DNA from: Formicarius rufipectus
Taxonomy: Eukaryota > Chordata > Aves > Passeriformes > Formicariidae
Reading direction: 5' to 3'
Length of the DNA: 64,000 bases
Assembly (NCBI GenBank): GCA_013399695.1
Contig: VXAU01002231.1
Span: 528,316 to 592,315, forward strand
Shown here: positions 51,601 to 62,640 of the stretch, piece after piece
Numbering within the stretch: position 1 is the stretch's first letter
Layout: the number at the start of each line of letters is the position of its first letter
Notes under the pieces: model-generated
What the model saw: the letters and a program-made list of their open reading frames with translations, nothing else
Databases searched by the model: none
What the model was told of the DNA's origin: nothing
Translations under genes and position numbers: made by a program

Positions 51601-54600
51601 CTGAGAGTTTATCTGATAGGCAATGGTTTGTTGCTATGTTTGTCAGCTTGCTCATAAATCCCACAGTACTCATTCTACACTTCACCTCCCCCTCCTTAAA
51701 AAACACAAAATTCTCTACAACAATAACCAAAACCCCTCAATCACAAGTAGTTAAACAAAACATGCAGCTTTTTTACAATTAAATTAAGAGATGGTAAATG
51801 CAAAAGGCTTCAACAAACAACATGGTTTTATGGCACACACCTAATTCCATTCATAAAAGTTTGTTTGCAGACATGGTGGAAGCAGCCAAGCACCTTACTA
51901 TAAGCAACAAGACTAAGCAATTATATCTCTTCACATCTTTAACATTTCTCTTTTGCAACTATAACCCTGCTCTGTTAGCACCATGTCCAACAGAAGTCTC
52001 ATAATTTAAAAACATTTTCTCATTACGCAAGGTAAACTCACTTAAGAACGATGGTCTTTCATCTGGGTTTTGTGCCCACCCATTCTCCATCAGCCTTATG
52101 ATAAGCATTCGATGAGGAATGTCCATTGATAAACTTTCTTCTGTTAAGTCCAGTCGCTGTCCTTGTGACACACTATACATTATCTGCAAGGGGTTTATAA
52201 CTTCTGTCAAAACAGACATTGTGCAGTCATTAGAAATATATGCAATATAAATAGCTTACTATAGGAGGAATAATTTAGTTTGCAGATACAGTATTTACAG
52301 TTCATCAAAACAACCTTATGTTTCTTTTAAAATAAAAACTGTAGTTTTAATTTTAAAAACAACACTAATTAAAAGAAAAAAAAAAACAAAAAAAAACAAC
52401 AAAAAAGAGTCTAATTTGAACAGTGTCTTAAAGTGTTCAACAAGCTTACAAGTTGAATTGTTAAAAAGTAACCTCTAAAATGAGGTTCCCCAGTACCAAA
52501 GTCTCAGGCATAACCTTTATATAAGGCAGGAAAAATACATTAAAGGAAGACATGGCCTTACCTTCAAAAGGCCGTTTCCTTGACATCACTTCCCACATGA
52601 TAATTGCATAACTGTTTAAAGTATAAAAAGCACAGAAGATGTTATTTTAGATTACCAACAATTAATAACACGTCATCTCCTGTACATTTTGTTTTCAGTA
52701 AAATGGCCCTGTAAACACACACAGGACTGACTACAGCTAACTACAATGATGACTGAATAGATGAAAACTACTAGGAGTTTTAACCACTGACTTCAACTAG
52801 AACTAGTTAATAATACTAAGTACAGAAATGGTACATGGCATACAAACTCCTATTCCAAATCTGCATTAACTTTGCTCTTGTCAGATGTTGTGAATTATGC
52901 ACATGCAGTTTAAATCTCACCAGGTAAATTAAAGTGAACCCTAGAGACCCAACTGTTCTACACCAGCTGCCATACTGTGGCACCACCCCAGTGCAGACTG
53001 ACACTGACATTCCTGAGGGAAGCTGGATATTAGCAGGGAGGATGACTCTGACCCACACCTCTATCCCAAAACAAAATCAAAGAGACAGGCAAGATACGCA
53101 CTTCCACTCAGGATGCACACTCCAGCTTCCCCTCCCATATACATGCTTTCAACACTTGCAATCTGCTCTACAGGAAGAGCTGTCACACACAGCATTCACT
53201 TTCCCACTCAGGAACTCCACTCTATCTTTTGCCAGGAGACTGAACACACATCTGCTTACTCAAGTCCTTTCTTCTGTTTGCATCAACACGAACGGAAAGT
53301 GGTTCAGTGAGTATAAACTGGCTCCACTTTTAGTTGACTAGTCAAGCCATCAGGATACATTAAAAAAGGTAACTTTAAACAACTTTGTAATTTGATTGTT
53401 TAGATTATTTCATTTAAATTTTAATTTTGTTAGTAATAAATTTAATTACTATCCCCACTTTGAGTCTATTTTGCCCTTGATGGTCATCAGTGAGTGATCT
53501 CTCCTGCTCCTTATCTCAGCTCATGAACCCTTTATTATATTTTCTCCTCTGTCCAGTTGTACCTTTGGTGTGCACCTGGTGTCCAGCCAGAGTCAACCCA
53601 CTACATGAACACAGATCTTCCTGTGTGGCCTTTCTGGACATACTTTACTGCCTATCCACCTTCATGTCTTCCTGCCTTGAACTATCATCCTTCTTTCTGA
53701 TGTTGTCTCAGTTTCTTTTCTTTCTTCTCACATAATCTCATTCCTTCCTAATTTATCAGTTTTCTAAGCCTTTCTGCTGATATGATCTCTCTTATTTTCT
53801 CCCATTTGGTTGTTATTCCTCTGCACATATTTCTTTTCTAACAAACATCTGTCTTCCTCATCTCCACTCACTCATGAAGATGCCAGTCACACTTTGTCCC
53901 CCCATAACATACAACTTTTCCTTTTCAATGTTTTCGTAGTCAGTATATTCTGATCAAAAAGTGAGGAGACCAGGTATGTTGCCATCTGCATCAAGGAAAT
54001 TTGTGTGCTCCTTAAGGTTAAGGCATAATTAAGATAAATAGTGGTCTCCCTACAAGTCATTAAGATTCTCTTGAGAATGAGTCATCTCTCACTAAGATAC
54101 AATCCTATCAAAGATAACTGAAGGTAAAGGTGGTAGACTGCATCAGAAAGATGGATTTTGTCACAGTGACTGGCCTCTTCATGCCACCTCAATCTCCAAC
54201 TACACAACTTCCTCCCCAAATCCATCAAGTAATCTTTGAAGTCTCCAAACCACTTCAGACTAGCTTACTGTAACATCTTCAGAGCAACTGTGTTTTGTTA
54301 TATGGGCCAACACCACTCTACTTACTATTCTACAACTTCTGCTCAGAACTGACCAATACAAAACTACCTGAACTTTCATAAAGCAATTTATCTCTTGAGG
54401 AGATCCCTCTAAACACTTCCTCCAATCCCACTATCCTGTTTTTTTTTCCTATTCCCTTTTGAAAAATACATTCTCTTCTTTCCCTTGAGTACATTCTGCA
54501 AATTAGGTTAATTGATTTGCACAAATTACAAGTGTATGTGCATTGACTTAGGAATGTGAACAGCTTTTTCCTTTCTCTATGTTTCTGTATGATTTGGAGA

Positions 54601-57600
54601 AATCAGTCTCCTCTACCTGTTTCTGTAGTCCCAGCTTAATTTCTGGAGCATTACACTTGTCACAGAAATGAGCCACTCAATTTTTTTACTTCTCAATTAA
54701 TTTTGCCTGTAGACCTATGATACTACTACTACTGAAAATAATACAACTGCTGAGAATATGTTAAAATCTAGGTTCAGAAAATCAAATTTGAATTCAAATT
54801 TCAAAGACTGCTTGAGAATAACATGAATTACCTGTAGATATCATGTTTCACACTCGCCCGGGTTTTCTGACTGGGGTTGTAATCTTCAGGTGGCATGTAG
54901 ATAATTGTCCCTCCTTCGGGCAAAGAGGATTCACTTCGTGATTGTGACATGGATATGACACGCCATTTGGACATGCCAAAATCTGCAATCTGGAAAGGTC
55001 AAATCAGTTGCTCTAAGAAGAAAAACTGCATATATCTACTGACAATTGTTAGAAATTCCTGAAGTATGCCCAGAAGAAGGGGTTACCCCAAGTCCTTAAC
55101 CTGAAACACAAAAAGTATGTGCTTCCTCTAGTAACAGGAAACATCAACTCCACAAAACATTCCAGGTCATGACTCATGCTATTCCTATAGCACTGTTCTA
55201 TCCTGTTCTTTTAAGGAAGGACTCATGTACTTGTACTCTATGGTTGGGGAACCTGCTGTAGAAATCTGTCCCTTATAAAGAAAATTGTTTTCTTATATTG
55301 AAAAAAAGCAGACAAAAAATCATTGATTACATCTAGCTCCCTGGTTATGAAAAAAAGCACAAGTTTAGTATACATCCTAATAGCTCTACGTAGTTTAGCT
55401 TGCCAATATCCCAAGGCAGTTCCTTTCACAGGAAAATTTTAGGGCACTTCACCTCACTCACAAAACTATGAAATATTAATCCTGAATTAATAAATTTGAT
55501 GTTCTGAAATTCTGTTCTGCAAAAAGCTGCTGAATACTTTCTTTACTGTGCACTCTGGAGCATGTTCCCTTTCTACAGGTTACAGTACATCTACATACAG
55601 AATTAACTGACTTCAGTTTACATCCTCAGGCATCCATGAGCAAGAGTGCAAGGCATCAGACTAGGTAATGAGTAGGGAGGCAAACAGCCATCAGAATACA
55701 CCAGAGTGTCTGACATACAAGAGAGAAAGATAAGCAGTCAGCTCTTATTAACTTATTATTAACTTACTATCTAGTTAAGCTCTGCACTTGTCCAGCATTT
55801 GCACAAGAGTGAAAGCATTTTCAGCAAAAATACCTGTGCATGCACTGTGTCAAATAAGATTACAGAAAAAAGTTTTCTGAAGAGTGTACAGTGAAAATAC
55901 CCAATGAAAAGTAATCTTTTTTTTTCTCTACAACTCACCCTCACCTAGCCTTCTTTACTGTAATTTACCTTAATTCTTACTCATTCAGTGAATCAGGGAC
56001 AGTCAGCAGCACTCTATGAATGGTATTACTTTTGTACATCAATAGTTCTATTTAGCAAGCATGATAACCTTCCTAGCATTTCCTGTTAGCTGTCTTAAAG
56101 AATCTTGCTTCACCTGAAAAAGACACTTAGAACCCTAAGGACACTCCTTACAGGAGGCAGGGCAGCTGTGCAACAGGCAAATTCTTCAATTGCTCCAGCA
56201 GAACAACTGTTCAGATGCAATCAGGCAGAGCACCAGACCACACCAATGCTGTTAGGGATTAAAAAATGAGTGGATAAAAAATTGCTTGGACTAGTTCCCT
56301 GATCAGGTTTATCAGGAAGCTCAAGAAATGGCAATACCAGCACAACTGAGTGGGAGGAGGTATGACCTGCTGAGGGTGTGAGTGGAGACCAAGCCACGTG
56401 AAGCACTTTGCTGCCAAGAAAAATTTCTGAGCAATAGAGAATGAAAAAATCAGCACTGGATCTTTGATCTTTGCTCAAAGGACTCACAAAGAGATTCATT
56501 TCATGGTAACAACTGAAACAATCCCCATTCAAGTGAAAATTCAGTGCAAAATATCTCTTACTTCCATTTATTTGAATAATGAGTTCTATCAATTATAAAA
56601 ACAGAGGATCTTTTAAAAAATAAAAAACCCCAAGAAACAACAAACCCAACTCTTGCAGTCATGGAAGCACCTAACCATTTTGTCACAAATACTTTTAATC
56701 TCTTTTTCAAAGCATGGCAGTGATATTTTAAAAGGCAAAATTAATATTTTAAACTCTTGTTACTTCTCTGTGTATGTTTGTTTATTCTAAGGAGCTTCAC
56801 AAAAGCCATATTCCAACATGTTCCAATTCTGCAGTTATGTTTTACCTTCTTCTACTACACTACACAGAATAGGTATGTTCATATTGCATGCTAAATATCA
56901 AAAGGGGTATTAACATTTGAATTTGACCTACTGTCTTCCAGAAGTAACTTGTCTGACCATCTCACACAGGACCACTTTTCTTTTCAGAAAGGGCCAGATG
57001 TAGCTACCCTTGGAAGGCTGACACTCCAGAGCAGCACTACTACTGAGTATCAGCATCTGCTATAGCAAAAACAGCCCAAATTCTGTCCTTTTAGTCTTTT
57101 CAGATGGATAAAATCTACACTTGAATGACACAGTTTTCATAAAGAAAAACACCAAAGTTCTGTCTGCAGGGATAGAAGAAAAATCTGGCATACAATTACA
57201 TCTTCTCTGTATGGCCACAACCTCACTCTTCATCATCCAAACTGGTTAAAACACTTTCACTCATTTTAGATGCTGAAGAACAAAAGTATTAAATAACTCT
57301 ACCTTGACATGAAACTCATCATCCAGCAAAATGTTCTGAGTTTTTAAGTCATGGTGCAGCAGTGGAGGATTCATATTGTGCAAATAGTTTACTCCCAAAG
57401 CAATTTCGTAAAGAATGCGGAATCTCAGGCACCAGGGAATGTCGGGATAAACATCTTTCTGCCAAGATAAAACCACAAAACTGGAATATAATCCTCTGTT
57501 CTGATCTAACAGCACAACACAGTGACTTATAAGAAAAAGAAAATGACTTGGGCAAGCAGCAATCTTTTTTGAACCATACATTAATACATGAACTCCTTAA

Positions 57601-60600
57601 AAAACAGTAATGGAGCATTAAGACTAATTAGTTGTTAAAACAAATGTATAAATAATAATCACGCAGAGTTTTTTCCATCCCCTGGCACTCACATAATAGT
57701 TCATGACTGCTATACATGATATAGAGCATTTACTACATTACTCATTCATATATATGGAAGTATGAATTACAGATGAACTTCTGCATGAAACTTTCAACCC
57801 ACAGATAATGAGTACTACACGAAGGAAGCCAAGAATCATATCTTCAACTGACACTGGGGAAAGAAAAGCTATAGTGAAACCAAGCACAAAATACTACCTT
57901 TATTAATATAAATATATTAAGAAAAAGGCAGTAAAACTTAACTCTTAGAAGTTATATTGACAGTAATGGCTCTATGATGAGCTCTCTAAGACATGAGATA
58001 TGAATTGATTAAAGGTGTAGAAGAGGTGCTGTTGAGACAACTGCAGTAGTTTTACAGTAGTAACGCTATTGTTCAGGCCAAGCCAATGGGAGCAGCTGAG
58101 TTCAGCGTAGGAGAATTTACTCAAGAATAAGATCTGATAGAAATATTCATATCTGTTTAGAGTAGCAATATTTCCCTTTTATAGACTAAAGTAAAAATCT
58201 CCAGTTTATTTTTTAGAAATATCCAAATTTGCGAAAAACCCTCAATATTTATATCAGCAGTCACTCTGAAACCCCATCTGAAGTACACATAAGTACTTCA
58301 GCACCTAACTAGAGAACAGAAATTTTTTTCAGTGACTGTATATAAAAAGCGAATTATAGGTCCTTGTTAAAGGCAAAAGTTCAATAAAACTTAGGTCTAC
58401 TGAGTTTGGTTTTCTTTTTGAGAAACAGAAAAGTCTACCTGAGCACCAAAAACTACTAATGATAATATCTGTCTTTTAATGTGAAATACTATTAATAATA
58501 CACTATACTAACTAAGGAAATTGAAATATATTTGAAACAACCGGGTATCTATTTGAAGACTGTAAGTACACTTACCCCATGTAATAGCTGGTTTAATGAC
58601 CCATTTGTCATGTATTCTGTTACTATCCCCAGAAATTCAGGCTCGTTGCAAATTCCCAAAATTGGCAGAATGTAACTAAATCTGGCTTTGTGCAATATCT
58701 CTGCTTCTTTTAGAAGGTGATTTCTATCACTTAAAGAAAACAAGCAAACAAACAAAAAGCATTATGACAACAATACTACGAAACTCAAAGCAAATGTTGG
58801 GTTCACTATATGCCCTTTCAATTATACCCCTGTGTGCAGTACCACCACCTTTCCCCATTTGATTCTACCACGCTGTTTCCATAACAAAACAGCATAAGAC
58901 AAATTAGAATCTGCAAACGCAGACAAGACAGCTTCTCTGGTTTTGCTGTACCTCGCAAATCTATTTCCATCACATTTCATGTACGTTTCCAGTAAATAAG
59001 GATACAGTCAGAACTCCCAACTTCCACCATTGTTTGTAACCACAATGGTAATAACCAGCTACAGCTGTCCAATTTTACTGCCCATTTTCAAGCCCTGAGC
59101 TTTCACCAAGGCCCACTATTAATTCTCCTACAGAGTGGAGATTTTAACACTCATGATTCTCTAACAATTTAAATTTAGCAGACTGATGTACACTAAAATA
59201 ATACAGACTAAAAGAATGCACTCGACTTCTGATGGAAAAGGAATCATTACCTATGTTTTGTTTTTGCATTAATTGTTCCTTCATATTGGGACCCTGTGGC
59301 CAGCAGGACAAGGGAAGTGATTCTTTCTCTGTACTCAGCACTGGTTACACCACACCTTGAGTACCAAGTCCAGTTTTCAGCCCCTCAGTTTAGGAAGGTG
59401 CTGGAGCAGGTCCAAAGAAGGACAACAAGGCAGGTGAAGGTACTGGAGCACAACCCCTATGAAGAATGGTTGAGGGAGCTGGGGTTGTTTAGCCTGGAGA
59501 AGAGGAAACTCAGGGGAGACCTTATAGCTCTCAACAACTGAAAGGAGGTTGTAGCCAGGTGGGGGTCAGTATCTTCTCCCAGGCAACTAGCAATAGGACA
59601 AGAGGGCGGTCTTAAGCTGTGCCAGGGAGGTTTAGGTTAGACATGAGTGATCAGACATTGGAACAGGCTGCCCAGGGAGGTAGTGAATTCACCATCCCTG
59701 AAGGTATTTAAGAAGAGACAAGATACAGAATTTAGAGCAATGATCTAGTAGGCAAGGTTGTGTTAGGACAAAGGTTTGACTTGATAATCTCAGAGGTCTT
59801 TTCCAAACTAGTTGATTCTGTGATACATCATGTCTGAATAACTGAATTTGACTCTTTGAATGTTCTTTTTTTACCTCAAAACTCTTCATAAATGTGGATC
59901 TAACGCATCTTTACAAATTCAGACATTGCAGCACGTGGATTCAAGAACCTCAAGTTTTATTTGAGTATGCTTCTATCCTTAACAATACTCTTTGGTATCC
60001 CTTATATCTCAAATGGTCTTGAAAAAAATCGGTTTGTTAACAATGACAGTAGTTGGAACACGAAAGATAATACTCAGATTTTATACCAGCAGAGACTGGT
60101 ACAGGTGCAAGTACATGACTAGAATAACCAAATACAAACTCTAGGAAGGCAGCCTTTGAGAAAAGCATGGAACAAAAGACACAGCTCTTATCCCTTCCTC
60201 CCTCTCTCCAGAAAAGACTAGGTTTGAGGAAGCTAGGGGTTTTCCCAGAGAGTAGGGCACATTTGCATGGGATTCAGCAGTAGCTGGGAAACAAATTGCA
60301 ACACACCAAAGTCTATTCTTGGATCTGTAAGTCACTTCACCTTTGTCTGCTCCATACCAGAAGGCACTGAGTAATGCCTAAATGAGTACATGCCCACAAC
60401 AGCTTCCCAACTGACTCTACGCTTGGGCTGCTCACACACCATATTCTGGGATGCACAGCACAGACTTCTCATTTAGGGAATTGACTGTACCATGAACTCT
60501 TCCCTTTCCTTGACAACATTTACAGGCTGGCATTTTATACTCTACAACCAGCAAATCATTTGCTACAGAGACTCAGGTATAACAGATTTCTTACAGCTTT

Positions 60601-62127
60601 CAGTCTTCTGATACTATTTCTGAGCTCTGATATATAGTAGGTGACCAAATTATTTTGATTACCTTGCTTTCCCCTTTCATTGTAATTTCACAGGTTAGAC
60701 GTCACACTAATCCAAATTCTTGCAAGGCTAAAAATAATATTTGGTGTTTCCCATCAGCCAAGTTCTGAGGATAAACACTGTATTTCCGACTAGCAGGGAT
60801 TTAAGCAGATATTTAAATAATAATAAAAAAATCACAAAAACCACAACACCCCTCCAGCAACTTGCCAGAGAACACAACATAACTCAGATTCCATTTCTGT
60901 CAAGATTTCAGAGATAATGCCTATGTTTACACACATGGGTAATAAGAGGCGAGAGATTTTAAAACAACTTGTCTTCTACTATATTGGGTCACAGGACTAG
61001 AAGCCTTTCGAGAGCATCTACCCGGCCTAAAGGCTAGTACTAGATCAAAGAAACCTAGGCAATAAAGCTTGAAGACACCAAGATAAGACTCTGGAGAGGC
61101 AACTTTGCAGTCTGGCAGGCTTCAGACACCCTAAGATGAGGGACATTTGCACTGATATGGTAAAAACTGGCACTATAGGGATTGAATGAGACAGGGAGGG
61201 ATAAAAAGTTATAACCTGCTGCTCCCTTACATGGAATGACAGCTCCTGCAATAAATATGTTGCCGGTTGGATCCCTGGAAAATGGAGAACAGGATTCCTA
61301 CATGGAAAGTATCAGCTGTACATGGGGGTCTACAAGCCTATTATTTTAAATCAGCTTCTCTCAGTTCTGTGAGATCAGGGAAAAAAAGTAATGATTGTGC
61401 ATTGTGTCAGAGAAGCTTCTTCTAGAGGCTGGAAAAAATCGCCAGTGGGTACAGTACTATATTCCCTATATTCTTTCTCTTTCTGTAAACAACAAACATA
61501 TCAGCAATCACTGTACTTTAATATCCTGCTGATACCTCAACACAACAGCCAGCAAACCAAGAGCGCCGGAAACAGGGCAAACTGCGCCAATCCCCCCCTG
61601 GGGAGGAACCAAGGTGCACACTGCAGAGGAAAAAGCCTCCAAAAGACACAACCGAACTGGCGACTCGCAAACCGATACCGAAACCACCCATTTCCCACAA
61701 AGGAAAAAGAGGAAGCTGGGGGCTGGTACGTGCCTTGTCGTGGCTCAACCCTTTCTCCGTGGATTTAACGCAGAGCACCAGGACTGCTCCACCGACCGGG
61801 GAAACCCACCCCGGCAGCTCCGCCGCGGCCCCTCGGACCCTTCCTGGGTGGGTGCTGACTGTGGGCAAGGAGGGCTCGGCGCGGTGTCCGCCCCCGGCGA
61901 TGCCGCAGGGCGCGGTGCCCCTGCCCAGCCCCGTACCTGTCCAGCAGCGGCCCCTGCAGGCACTTGAGGGCCACCGGGACCCTCCAGTCGGCGTGGCGGG
62001 CGGCGGACACGGTGCCGTAAGCGCCCCGGCTGATGAAACGCAAGTCCGGGAGTTTGTTGGAGGGGATGGAAGGAAGGGCGTAGCTGATGGCGCCCGCCCG
62101 GTCCTCACCGCCATCCCCGCCGCTCAT
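42339..62127 (-). CDS. RIPK2: RIPK2, receptor-interacting serine/threonine kinase 2, complete, 11 coding exons
   Basis: Coding exons, in minus-strand order: 62127-61937, 58729-58576, 57458-57303, 54989-54832, 52611-52562, 52203-52042, 49065-48980, 48821-48732, 47900-47795, 43933-43754, 42664-42339. They sum to 1659 bases (552 aa plus TAA), all GT-AG with closing phases; the human protein is 540 aa. Visible parts: catalytic Lys55 (VALK), helix-C Glu74 (KEAEIL), HHDLKTQN with Asp152, DFG at 170-172, the Ser-rich activation loop SQSRSESSLPEGG, the ubiquitin-acceptor context SVKHDIY, a variable Ser-rich linker, and a C-terminal CARD with QSKRE, KEDYEL and KVRQLL (human Arg444, Tyr474 and Arg488 equivalents). 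Family role: cytosolic adaptor kinase downstream of NOD1/NOD2, scaffolding K63/M1 ubiquitin chains that activate TAK1 and IKK. The upstream CpG island is its likely promoter. Confidence 0.97.
42808..43005 (-). repeat. CR1 LINE 3'-end fragment (RIPK2 intron)
   Basis: It begins GAATCATAGATTAATTTAGG and continues with GGTCATCTGGTCTAG, CCTTGTCCAGCTGAATTTTG and GGGCAACCTGTTCCAGTG, a reversed CR1 tail. It lies just upstream of the CARD exon in transcript terms. Confidence 0.88.
43754..43933 (-). CDS. RIPK2: RIPK2 coding exon 10 (Ser-rich linker)
   Basis: This 180-base exon encodes DENSAGLHSLNNQSMDENIS, then a Ser-rich stretch ending SHILRSSLIPS. The acceptor is CTCCTAAG and the donor TCAG|GTATTC. 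It maintains the frame between exon 9 and the CARD exon. Confidence 0.86.
44675..44717 (+). repeat. three tandem copies of a 15-16-base unit (AGATGTTAACTCTTT)
   Basis: Two full units and one partial unit follow one another without spacing, in a RIPK2 intron. Confidence 0.9.
45193..45600 (-). repeat. CR1 LINE 3' fragment (RIPK2 intron)
   Basis: It begins ATCACAGAATTGTTTAGGC and contains CCGTTCCAATGCTTGACAAC, AAGAAATTCTTCCTAATAG and AGGCTAAACAACCCCAGCTC, the reversed CR1 ORF2 end and tail. Confidence 0.93.
47795..47900 (-). CDS. RIPK2: RIPK2 coding exon 9 (linker)
   Basis: It encodes ETYSGSIQCDALPLRSISPD, then ISKLKSIPQCNILSL. It is supported by phase and splice sites (TTATTTCAG acceptor, G|GTGAGA donor). 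This linker is poorly conserved, so similarity to human RIPK2 is weak. Confidence 0.82.
48268..48545 (-). repeat. CR1 LINE 3' fragment (RIPK2 intron), distinct subfamily
   Basis: It begins AGATTCATAGAAAGTATATC and contains GAGTTGGAAGGGACCTACAA, then CTCCTGGCCCTACATAGGAC, a CR1 tail of a different subfamily from the copy at 45.2 kb. Confidence 0.88.
48732..48821 (-). CDS. RIPK2: RIPK2 coding exon 8 (linker)
   Basis: It encodes SLYESQCIYKSGKKANVEQI, then SLNIPLNPQK. It corresponds to the SLNIPVN region of the human interdomain linker. The acceptor is TCTTCCAG and the donor AAG|GTAAAT. Confidence 0.9.
48980..49065 (-). CDS. RIPK2: RIPK2 coding exon 7
   Basis: It encodes KCLIDLEPVLRTFDGIAMLE, then AVILLKRSK, matching human KCLIELEPVLRTF and following residues. 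The acceptor is TTTATTCAG and the donor AAG|GTAAGT. Confidence 0.93.
50755..50812 (+). repeat. 29-base tandem duplication
   Basis: Two adjacent 29-base copies starting CACTTTCCAACTCAAAGGAA differ at one base, in a RIPK2 intron. Confidence 0.92.
52042..52203 (-). CDS. RIPK2: RIPK2 coding exon 6 (kinase C-lobe)
   Basis: It encodes VINPLQIMYSVSQGQRLDL, then GWAQNPDERPSFL at the end of the kinase fold. The acceptor is TTTTGACAG and the donor A|GTGAGT. Confidence 0.96.
52562..52611 (-). CDS. RIPK2: RIPK2 coding exon 5 (50-base microexon)
   Basis: It encodes YAIIMWEVMSRKRPFE. The phase carries over from exon 4 (AG|T = Ser) into exon 6 (G|AA = Glu). The acceptor is TTAAACAG and the donor GAAG|GTAAGG. 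Confidence 0.93.
54832..54989 (-). CDS. RIPK2: RIPK2 coding exon 4 (DFG, activation loop)
   Basis: It encodes IADFGMSKWRVISMSQSRSE, then SSLPEGGTIIYMPPEDYNPS and ASVKHDIY. It contains the DFG motif, the autophosphorylated Ser-rich loop and the lysine equivalent to human Lys209. The acceptor is CTTTCCAG and the donor AG|GTAATT. Confidence 0.95.
57303..57458 (-). CDS. RIPK2: RIPK2 coding exon 3 (catalytic loop)
   Basis: It encodes RFRILYEIALGVNYLHNMNP and the catalytic loop LLHHDLKTQNILLDDEFHVK with Asp152. The acceptor is CTTGGCAG and the donor AAG|GTAGAG. Confidence 0.96.
58576..58729 (-). CDS. RIPK2: RIPK2 coding exon 2 (helix C, hinge)
   Basis: It encodes LLKEAEILHKARFSYILPIL, then GICNEPEFLGIVTEYMTNGS, almost identical to human RIPK2. 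The acceptor is TTCTTTAAG and the donor GGG|GTAAGT. Confidence 0.96.
59283..59823 (+). repeat. CR1 LINE 3' fragment (RIPK2 intron 1)
   Basis: It contains LFSLEKRKLRGDLIALNN from CR1 ORF2, GGAACAGGCTGCCCAGGGAG, and a tail ending TAGTTGATTCTGTGATAC. It is antisense to RIPK2. Confidence 0.92.
61937..62127 (-). CDS. RIPK2: RIPK2 coding exon 1 (start, glycine loop, VALK)
   Basis: The ATG has A at -3 and lies in the CpG island. The N-terminus is about 8 residues longer than human. The glycine-rich loop SRGAYGTVSAARHADWRV and catalytic Lys55 are present. The donor is CAG|GTACGG, phase 2. Confidence 0.95.
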
Positions 62128-62375
62128 CCTCGCACTCCGCCGGGTGCAGCACGGCCCGGAGCGCCTCCGCGATCACCTCCTCCCCGAGCGCCGCCGCTCC
62201 GCTCCTCCCTCTGCCCCGCGGAGCAGCCTCTTCCCTTCCCCAGGGACCGGCCCCGCGCCGGGGAGGGCGGAGCGGCCACGGGGCGGGCCCGGGCGGGAGC
62301 CCCCTCCGACGGGAGACATCCCTCGGCCGTGGATTGAGTATCCCCCACCCCATCCGTGGGGCGTCGTCGGGCCCG

Positions 62376-62385
62376 GGGGCATTCC
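62376..62385 (+). promoter_or_regulatory. consensus kappaB site GGGGCATTCC
   Basis: It fits GGGRNWYYCC exactly and sits in a near-palindrome (GGGGGCATTCCCC) about 250 bases upstream of the RIPK2 ATG. Function is inferred from position and motif only. Confidence 0.45.
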
Positions 62386-62527
62386 CCAGGCCGGAGAGGG
62401 CGAGAGAGGAAAGCATCCCCCTCCGTCCGGGAAGCGGCGGCGCCGGGGGTGTGTGTTAGGTCTGTCCCCGAAGGATGATGCAGGATGGCGGAGCCGAGTG
62501 CAGGTCGCCGCAGTGATTTGTCCGCTG

Positions 62528-62640
62528 CATGGAATCAGACTGGTTTGAGTTGGAAGGGAACTTAGAGATCATCCAGTTCCAACCCCCTGCCATTGGCAGA
62601 GAATCTTCCGCCAGACCAGGTTGCTCAATGCCCCACCCCG
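62528..62640 (-). repeat. CR1 LINE 3'-tail fragment upstream of RIPK2
   Basis: It begins TGGAATCAGACTGGTTTGAG and continues with GTTGGAAGGGAACTTAGAGA and ACCAGGTTGCTCAATGCCCC. It abuts the upstream edge of the CpG island. Confidence 0.88.

Larger units (their letters stand above)
61780..62460 (-). promoter_or_regulatory. RIPK2: CpG-island promoter of RIPK2
   Basis: A dense GC/CpG stretch in otherwise AT-rich DNA covers RIPK2 coding exon 1 and about 330 bases upstream. GC-box-like runs (GGGGCGGGCC near 62279) are present and no TATA box is evident. Long open frames here on both strands are by-products of the GC content. Confidence 0.8.

Noticed and set aside
61614..62548. Long plus-strand open frames (up to 200 codons) opposite RIPK2 exon 1
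   Set aside because: CpG-island base composition leaves all frames open; no recognisable domain.
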